From a bacterium (lineage in GTDB: Bacteria > Tectomicrobia > Entotheonellia > Entotheonellales > Entotheonellaceae): a DNA stretch of 19,456 bases. A program made the translations under genes and the position numbers. Below are positions 14,695 through 19,456 of the stretch, in pieces. Position 1 is the first letter of the stretch; each line of letters begins with the position of its first letter. The stretch covers positions 1 to 19,456 of the forward strand of contig JAPULM010000378.1 of assembly GCA_027294925.1 (NCBI GenBank), read 5' to 3'. The notes beneath the pieces were generated by a model that was not told the origin of the DNA, did no database searches, and saw nothing but the letters and a program-made list of their open reading frames with translations.

Positions 14695-15058
14695 AAAGAT
14701 TACCATTATAGGAGTACTGTGTGTAAGGCCTAATGCCTGTTGCCCCGAGCCAAGATAAGACCTGCTCATGTTGCATCGCTATACGCGGTATCAAGGTTAA
14801 CTTTAACGCACATGAGCGCCGTCTCAAAAACGTGGTGGCCGAAACCGGTCATCCTCCGGGTCGTAAGCAACTCAGCACAAGGCTTAAATGTAACACCTCG
14901 TAGAAAGATCACCGTGTTGAGCGTAATCATTAGCAAAGCTGATGCGATCATTAAAAATTCTACCCCAGGAAAACTGGAAACGTTAGGGGCAGATAACGAT
15001 ATTTTGCTATAACCCCGATCAATTTCTCCAAACAAAACATGAGATACAAGTCATTTTT
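14695..15058 (+). other. 364-bp stretch without a convincing gene
   Basis: Short frames exist on both strands (for example an ATG frame at 14733-14903 of 56 codons, and longer overlapping frames at 14740-15012 plus and 14766-15035 minus), but none has a recognisable domain, a good ribosome site combined with sensible composition, or a homologous pattern. What stands out instead is a nested set of complementary segments at 14725-14885. The remainder, 14886-15058, shows AT-rich spacer and no clear promoter. It may be a decayed gene, an untranslated leader of the 15059 gene, or an RNA gene. Confidence 0.5.
14725..14885 (+). ncRNA. Possible structured RNA (multibranch fold)
   Basis: Distant segments pair in nested order. 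AAG-CCT (14725-14731, one bulged G), TGC (14734-14736) and GTTGC (14739-14743) are complementary to GCAAC (14867-14871), GCA (14875-14877) and AGGCTT (14880-14885). Inside, GCTCATGT (14764-14771) pairs with ACATGAGC (14810-14817), enclosing two small hairpins (ATAC-GCG-GTAT at 14781-14791 and GTTA-N4-TAAC at 14796-14807). TGGCCG-AAAC-CGGTCA (14836-14851) forms a third hairpin. The strand is assumed to be that of the neighbours. I cannot assign it to 6S RNA, tmRNA, RNase P or SRP RNA. Pairing found by eye may arise by chance. Confidence 0.3.
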
Positions 15059-16195
15059 ATGGATAAGATGGCCCTGCTAGAAAAAATTTTCTGGAACCTA
15101 CAAGCCGGCTGGCACCTGCGTCGCCGTCCAACAACCCACGAGCTATCGCTAAAAGAGACGGTCAAAGGCTTACAGCATTTATTGCTTGACCAACAGACCG
15201 CGATGTTGCTCGATACGCTACATCACGTTTTTACCTCTTCCGTCCATTTAGAGGACCTTCAGCGTCTGCACATCTCGCTGTATCAGGAAGGTGCCGACCA
15301 ACGCGTATGGCGTGCCCAAGCAACCCTACTAGATGGCCGCTCACACGCCTTTGGTCTTATCGTAGCCCGCGCCCCGGGCGCCGAAACGGCGCTCACACAA
15401 CGCGATTTTACCAATCTCAAGACACTCTATGCGCGTCAAAAGCGCTACTGTGTCCAGCCCTATGTAGCGGCAACCATACCCATAGCCGATGGGGTGGCCG
15501 CTTATACGGTAGAATGGTTGGCACATCACAAGGAACTGGTGTTTGAAATCGCTCGTGATAGCGGTGTATTTCTAATTAACGCCCATGGGGCGCATCACAT
15601 TTTTACGCCTGCTACTTCACGACAAATCTGGCGACATCTAATTAAAATTCTCTGGTGCTATTGTGGCCTCTGCAAGGTCAACATTCAAGCCGGTGACTTT
15701 GTCGGCCTACAACGCAACGATGGGCAGTTCGAACTTAAATTGACAACCGCACGAGACTTACGACCCAAGCCGGGTCCGGCAGCACATCTTCACATGATCT
15801 TATGTAGTGTTATCACAGCCAGCGGTTACCTCAGTGATGGACATCAGCCTTTCAACCGCCAGATGCCAAAAACCGTCTTTCAGCACCGCATGCAAGCGGT
15901 ACTACAAAGACGTTTTGGCAATCAGGCAAAGCGCTTGGCCCACCAACAATGGCACTTATTTCAAGACGGTGCTTTTGCCCAACAGGAGGATAGGTTAAAA
16001 GAAGATTGTATACGTGCAACTTACGATTTTTTACGATCAAAGAAACACCCAATCACGGCTTGGCAGAAAACCCGGCAATACTGGATGGCCTATGTCGACG
16101 CGGTTCAAGCCGACGTCTACCCAGACTCATGGTGGTTCCCAATCGCTGAGATACCTGCCATGCTTAATCAACTGACACCGGCCGCAAACCATTAA
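15059..16195 (+). CDS. Protein of unknown function, possibly a degenerate kinase-like fold
   Basis: I do not recognise this 378-residue protein with confidence. It is soluble, without signal peptide or membrane helix, rich in His, Gln and Trp. The middle is loosely like an aminoglycoside-phosphotransferase/protein-kinase-like fold: strands RVWRAQATLLDG and HAFGLIVARA, a helix DFTNLKTLYARQ, a hinge-like AYTVEWLAHHKELVFEI (148-164), and VNIQAGDFVGLQRNDGQFELKLTTARDL (207-234), which could correspond to an HGD-type catalytic loop followed by a DFG-type strand. The catalytic lysine and the DFG aspartate are not evident, so an active kinase is doubtful. The gene ends 13 bases before the crotonase gene, implying a shared transcript. 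An ATG at 15068 with GGA upstream is an alternative start. Confidence 0.65.
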   Translation: MDKMALLEKIFWNLQAGWHLRRRPTTHELSLKETVKGLQHLLLDQQTAMLLDTLHHVFTSSVHLEDLQRLHISLYQEGADQRVWRAQATLLDGRSHAFGLIVARAPGAETALTQRDFTNLKTLYARQKRYCVQPYVAATIPIADGVAAYTVEWLAHHKELVFEIARDSGVFLINAHGAHHIFTPATSRQIWRHLIKILWCYCGLCKVNIQAGDFVGLQRNDGQFELKLTTARDLRPKPGPAAHLHMILCSVITASGYLSDGHQPFNRQMPKTVFQHRMQAVLQRRFGNQAKRLAHQQWHLFQDGAFAQQEDRLKEDCIRATYDFLRSKKHPITAWQKTRQYWMAYVDAVQADVYPDSWWFPIAEIPAMLNQLTPAANH

Positions 16196-16208
16196 TAAGG
16201 AAGCATCC

Positions 16209-16997
16209 ATGAGCTACGAAAAAATCCTTCTCGACCTCAACGACGGCATTGCCACCATTACCCTCAATCGCCCAGAGGCATTCAACGCCCTCGATATGGA
16301 ACTGGTGCGCGAGTTTCACCAAGCCATTGTCGCCTGCAGTGAAAACGACGACGTCCGCGTTGTGGTGCTAACAGGTAACGGTCGAGCCTTCTGTGCAGGT
16401 GGTGATGTAAAAGGCTTCTACGAAAAAATTGACACCTTTGGCGCCCATGTCAAACTCCTCACAACCGAACTCCACGGCGCCGTCTCTCGCATGGTTCGCA
16501 TGGCCAAACCTACCATCACGGCAGTCAATGGTGTAGCGGCTGGTGGCGGTATGAGCCTGGCCTTGTCCGGGGATCTCATTTTGGCTACCGAATCGGCTCG
16601 CTTCACCATGGCCTACACCCAAATCGGCGCCTCCCCGGATGGTAGTTCAAGTTTTTTCCTGCCTCGACTTGTCGGTGTCAAGCGCGCCCTAGAGCTTACC
16701 TTGTTGAACCCGGTACTCAGCGCCCATGAGGCTAAGGAATGGGGCATCGTTAACCGCGTTTTTGCCGACGACCAGTTTCAGCAAGAAGTCCACAAAATAG
16801 CCGTTCAACTCGCCCAGGGCGCCACCCAAGCATACGGACGCGCCAAGACGCTTTTCTACAGTAGTACCAGTGAAACATTGGAGACACAAATGGAGCATGA
16901 AGCCCAATTGATCGCCGCCAGCGGCAAAACAGCCGACTTCCGCGAGGGGGTTCTTGCCTTTATCGAAAAGCGCCAGCCGACCTTCCAGGGGCGCTAG
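16209..16997 (+). CDS. Enoyl-CoA hydratase/isomerase family protein, PaaG-like
   Basis: The 262-residue protein is a crotonase-fold acyl-CoA enzyme. It has LNRPEAFNALD, the oxyanion-hole segment RAFCAGGDVKGF, KPTITAVNGVAAGGGMSLALSGDLILA, and SPDGSSSFFLPRLVG (about 138-152), then the C-terminal AHEAKEWGIVNRV. In true hydratases two glutamates flank the active site; at the positions after GGG and in the QPEI-like strand this protein has S and Y. It keeps the PD of the LPRLVG loop seen in PaaG/ECI-type isomerases, so a double-bond isomerase or ring-epoxide isomerase is more likely than a hydratase (inference). A purine-rich AAGGAAG precedes the ATG. It sits 13 bases after the unknown 378-residue protein and 64 bases before the alpha/beta-hydrolase gene. 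Confidence 0.9.
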   Translation: MSYEKILLDLNDGIATITLNRPEAFNALDMELVREFHQAIVACSENDDVRVVVLTGNGRAFCAGGDVKGFYEKIDTFGAHVKLLTTELHGAVSRMVRMAKPTITAVNGVAAGGGMSLALSGDLILATESARFTMAYTQIGASPDGSSSFFLPRLVGVKRALELTLLNPVLSAHEAKEWGIVNRVFADDQFQQEVHKIAVQLAQGATQAYGRAKTLFYSSTSETLETQMEHEAQLIAASGKTADFREGVLAFIEKRQPTFQGR

Positions 16998-17061
16998 ACT
17001 CGCATCTCGCAATCATTCCGTCAAAGCAGCGGGGTCATTTCAAAGGGAGGGCGACATTAGT

Positions 17062-19035
17062 ATGCAGATTCACCTACAGTTAGACACACAGGAACCGTTT
17101 GCTGATGGTATGAGCTTTGGCCGGGTGGGCCCATATGAACAGCTAACGGGCTGGATGCGCTTTACAATTGACCCCAACCACCCTGCGTATCAACATGTCG
17201 TTGACCTCAAGCTTGCGCCGCACGACCAATCAGGACATGTGACGTACGCCACCGCCTTCTCGCTCCTCAAACCCGTCGACCTTGCACGTGGCAATCGCTG
17301 TCTCTTCTATGATGTCGTCAATCGAGGCAATAAGCGCGCCTTACCGTTTTTTAATGACGCCATCTACAGCAATACGCCGCATCGTGTCGCACACGCCGGC
17401 AACGGCTTCTTGATGCGGCGTGGCTATTCAATTGTCTGGTCAGGTTGGCAAGGCGATCTGTTGCCAGGTGACGGCCGCCTGACGATGGAACTTCCCGTGG
17501 CGGGATCGTCTAATGGTGACATCACCGGTCCGCTACGGGCAGAATTCATCGCTGACGAACCGGGCCTGGTTTGTTTTCCGCTAAGTGGCAATCCGTATAC
17601 CCGAAGCTATCCATCAACCAACCTCGATCCCCATAGTGCGACCTTGACCTACCGGGCGCATGAAAACCACCCGCGCCAGATTATCTCACCTGACGCCTGG
17701 CAATTCGCCAGGCTTAACGATACGGCACAGCCGATACCTTCCACAACAGATTGTTACCTACCGGAAGGCTTCCGAAGCGACTGCATTTACGAACTGATCT
17801 ATACGGCCAAACAACCTATGATTATGGGCCTTGGCTTTACTGGCGTACGCGATTTGGTGTGTTTTTTGCGGCATGACGAGCACGATGCCGGCGGCATGAC
17901 GAATCCCTTACGGCGAGAAAATATCGGCATCGATCAAGCTTACGCCTGGGGCCGATCGCAAAGCGGTCGTTTCCTACGTGAGTTCGTCTATCAAGGCTGG
18001 AATGAGGACGCCGAAGGCCGTCGCGTTTTCGATGCCATCATGCCACATGTAACAGGTGCCGGACGCGTCACGCTCAACTATCGGTTTGCCCAACCAGGTC
18101 GATATCCACGCCAGCACGAAGACCATCTCTACCCGTCCGATCAGTTTCCCTTTGCCTATGCCACCTCTACCGACCCATTCAGTGGAAAAACAGACGCCAT
18201 CTTGAAACGCCCGCAGACTGATCCGCTGGTGCTACATACTCAGACCTCAAGCGAATATTGGCAACGCCGTGGCTCGCTGGTACACACCGACGCATTTGGT
18301 CTCGATCTGCCGGCCCACCCGAATGCCTATATCTATCTCTTCAGTAGCTCCCAGCACCATGCCCAACCCCAGGGTGTCCCTCAACCCGGTGTCCACCAAC
18401 ACTTATCAAACCCTCTCGACACGGCGCCCCTACTACGAGCGCTGCTTGACGCCCTTGAGCAATGGGCCACCCATGGCACACTGCCGCCTGCCAGTCGCAT
18501 CCCCAGTAGAATCGACGGCACCTTGGTCAGCGTGTCGGTAGTACGGAGCCAATTTCCGACCCTAGCCGGCGTTGCATGCCCCGAAGCACCGAATGAGTTG
18601 GTTGTTCAAGATCATGGAGCAGAAGTCGCACAAGGACGTTTTGTGCAAGAACCACCGAAGGAGGACTTTACTAAAGCTTATGCCGTTCTTGTGCCGCTTA
18701 TCGACACCGACGGCAATGAGACGGCAGGCATCCGCACCCCTCATCTTACCGTCCCTCTTGCCACCTTCACTGGCTGGAATCCGCGCCCGGAGGGATATGG
18801 GGCGGATGCACTTGCCAGCATTGTGGGTAGCTATCTTCCATTCGCTAAGACAGCTGCGCAACGTCAGACCCACAACGACCCGCGCCCTTCGCTTGCCGAA
18901 CGCTATCGTTGCAGAGCTGATTACGTGACCCAAATCGCCATAGCAGCAGACGATTTAGTCAGGCTGCGTCTTCTATTGACTGAAGATATGGATCGTTACG
19001 TCGAACGCGCCATACAAGAAAACGCCTTCGACTAA
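17062..19035 (+). CDS. Large alpha/beta-hydrolase domain protein (PF20091-type)
   Basis: This 657-residue protein matches the large alpha/beta-hydrolase domain family (Abhydrolase_10 type). It starts with FADGMSFGRVGPYEQLTGWMRFTIDP, LKPVDLARGN and YDVVNRGNK, and has the nucleophile elbow AWGRSQSGRFLREFVYQGWN (nucleophile probably Ser299 in GRSQSG), followed by DAIMPHVTGAGR. An ester or lactone substrate is likely, but it is unknown. The frame continues upstream to 16954 inside the crotonase gene, but the family start and a GGGAGGG site upstream point to the ATG at 17062. There is no signal peptide from this start. It is the last gene of the cluster before the convergent hflC end; its partnership with an acyl-CoA isomerase suggests breakdown of a carboxylic or aromatic compound. 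Confidence 0.88.
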   Translation: MQIHLQLDTQEPFADGMSFGRVGPYEQLTGWMRFTIDPNHPAYQHVVDLKLAPHDQSGHVTYATAFSLLKPVDLARGNRCLFYDVVNRGNKRALPFFNDAIYSNTPHRVAHAGNGFLMRRGYSIVWSGWQGDLLPGDGRLTMELPVAGSSNGDITGPLRAEFIADEPGLVCFPLSGNPYTRSYPSTNLDPHSATLTYRAHENHPRQIISPDAWQFARLNDTAQPIPSTTDCYLPEGFRSDCIYELIYTAKQPMIMGLGFTGVRDLVCFLRHDEHDAGGMTNPLRRENIGIDQAYAWGRSQSGRFLREFVYQGWNEDAEGRRVFDAIMPHVTGAGRVTLNYRFAQPGRYPRQHEDHLYPSDQFPFAYATSTDPFSGKTDAILKRPQTDPLVLHTQTSSEYWQRRGSLVHTDAFGLDLPAHPNAYIYLFSSSQHHAQPQGVPQPGVHQHLSNPLDTAPLLRALLDALEQWATHGTLPPASRIPSRIDGTLVSVSVVRSQFPTLAGVACPEAPNELVVQDHGAEVAQGRFVQEPPKEDFTKAYAVLVPLIDTDGNETAGIRTPHLTVPLATFTGWNPRPEGYGADALASIVGSYLPFAKTAAQRQTHNDPRPSLAERYRCRADYVTQIAIAADDLVRLRLLLTEDMDRYVERAIQENAFD

Positions 19036-19068
19036 CACGGCGTGCCGCCCATACCTTGCCACGCATCT

Positions 19069-19087
19069 TCGCGTCTAAGCAACGCGA
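19069..19087 (+). terminator. Weak stem-loop between convergent genes
   Basis: TCGCGT and ACGCGA pair across a seven-base loop in the 86-base gap between the hydrolase gene and the hflC end. The stem is short (6 bp, extendable by a G-U pair) and the T-rich stretch TTATTTT follows only after about ten bases, so this is a weak terminator candidate for the plus strand. Confidence 0.3.
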
Positions 19088-19121
19088 GACAGGCTGATTA
19101 TTTTGGCAAAACGCCTCAGCA

Positions 19122-19456
19122 CTACTCCGGCTTGTACCCAAACGTATCGCTGGAGGTGCGCTTCAAATAGCGAAAAAACTCGCTCTTGGTGGTCAACAGC
19201 AGACTGGCGTTTTGTTTAAACGTTTCCTTATACGTCTCTAGCGTTTGGAGGAATGAATAAAATTCAGCATCCTGGCTATAAGATGCGGCATAAATCGCCG
19301 CCGCTTCGGCATCGGCCTTGCCAATGATCTCTTGCGCCAGGCGATACGCTTCCGATTGAATGCGGTCGAGTTCGCGTTCTTTCTCACCTCGAATCTTGGC
19401 ACTGGCGCCGTCGCCCTCGGAACGGAAACGGGCCGCAATACGACGGCGTTCGGAAA
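19122..19456 (-). CDS. hflC: HflC, C-terminal part, N-terminus outside the window
   Basis: The visible 111 codons read through to the right edge without interruption. They match the end of the SPFH/band-7 protein HflC: SERRRIAARFRSEGDG, IRGERERELDRIQSEA, then the alanine- and glutamate-rich helix GKADAEAAAIYAASYSQDAEFYSFLQTLETYKETF, and the closing TTKSEFFRYLKR. HflC with HflK forms a membrane complex that encloses and restrains the protease FtsH. The TAG stop is at 19122-19124. hflK would be expected just beyond the right edge. The short tail ending in GYKPE after SEFFRYLK is family-typical in position but not in sequence. Confidence 0.9.
   Translation of the reverse strand, partial: SERRRIAARFRSEGDGASAKIRGEKERELDRIQSEAYRLAQEIIGKADAEAAAIYAASYSQDAEFYSFLQTLETYKETFKQNASLLLTTKSEFFRYLKRTSSDTFGYKPE

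Noticed and set aside
14725..14903. TnpB-type guide RNA (omega/reRNA) or remnant of an IS200/IS605 element
   Set aside because: The fold has hairpins like those RNAs, but no tnpA or tnpB gene or recognisable element end lies nearby, so there is no support.
14740..15035. Overlapping frames of about 90 codons on both strands, one with a hydrophobic segment
   Set aside because: They overlap each other head-to-head, start at a TTG or lack a ribosome site, and show no domain pattern. They are more likely chance frames in a non-coding or structured stretch.
1..19456. CRISPR array, tRNA or rRNA
   Set aside because: No regularly spaced repeats, cloverleaf-like segments or conserved rRNA stretches were noticed by eye; this is not a computed search.

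Overview
This window looks like a chromosomal stretch from a Gram-negative bacterium. It carries an outer-membrane secretin (PilQ) with its type IV pilus assembly partners PilM, PilN, PilO and PilP, a TPR lipoprotein, and an HflC-type membrane protease modulator. The species cannot be fixed from the sequence. By eye, base composition is near 50% GC, with an AT-rich dip over pilM and the gene upstream of it. Most genes are housekeeping, but there are small accessory and orphan genes and a dispersed intergenic repeat family. No rRNA, tRNA, CRISPR array, transposase or phage gene was seen.

Layout. 1-2725 (minus): a plsC-like acyltransferase, a dciA (DUF721) replication protein and a TPR lipoprotein run tightly together and leave the window on the left. 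2726-3182: a divergent control region with a good minus-strand promoter for plsC, a plus-strand promoter with a dyad over its predicted start point, and a repeat copy. 3183-5718 (plus): yqaA-manC-uppP, three genes that overlap or nearly touch. They encode a DedA/VTT-type membrane protein, a GDP-mannose-forming enzyme and undecaprenyl-diphosphatase. This is a plausible module for recycling the lipid carrier and supplying sugar nucleotide for surface glycans. It is bracketed by two 42-bp inverted repeats that match at 40 positions.

5769-12658 (minus): pilM-pilN-pilO-pilP-pilQ, then aroB-aroQ after a repeat-filled spacer. The pil genes make the inner-membrane alignment complex and secretin of type IV pili. 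AroB and AroQ are steps 2 and 3 of the shikimate pathway. Upstream of pilM lie two 26-bp direct repeats 64 bp apart. 12877-13305 (minus) is an unrecognised small protein followed by a perfect-looking terminator hairpin.

13385-16195 (plus): a calcineurin-like phosphoesterase, a short protein resembling the nucleoside deoxyribosyltransferase/TIR-like fold, a 364-bp stretch with no convincing gene but with nested complementary segments (a possible structured RNA), and an unrecognised 378-residue protein. The last is followed closely by a crotonase-fold isomerase-like enzyme (16209-16997) and a large alpha/beta-hydrolase (17062-19035), likely one transcript. 19122-19456 (minus) is the C-terminal end of hflC, converging on the hydrolase gene.

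No clearly new system is proven here. The best leads are the inverted-repeat-bracketed yqaA-manC-uppP unit, the mosaic hairpin repeats, the possible structured RNA at 14725-14885, and the unexplained genes around it.
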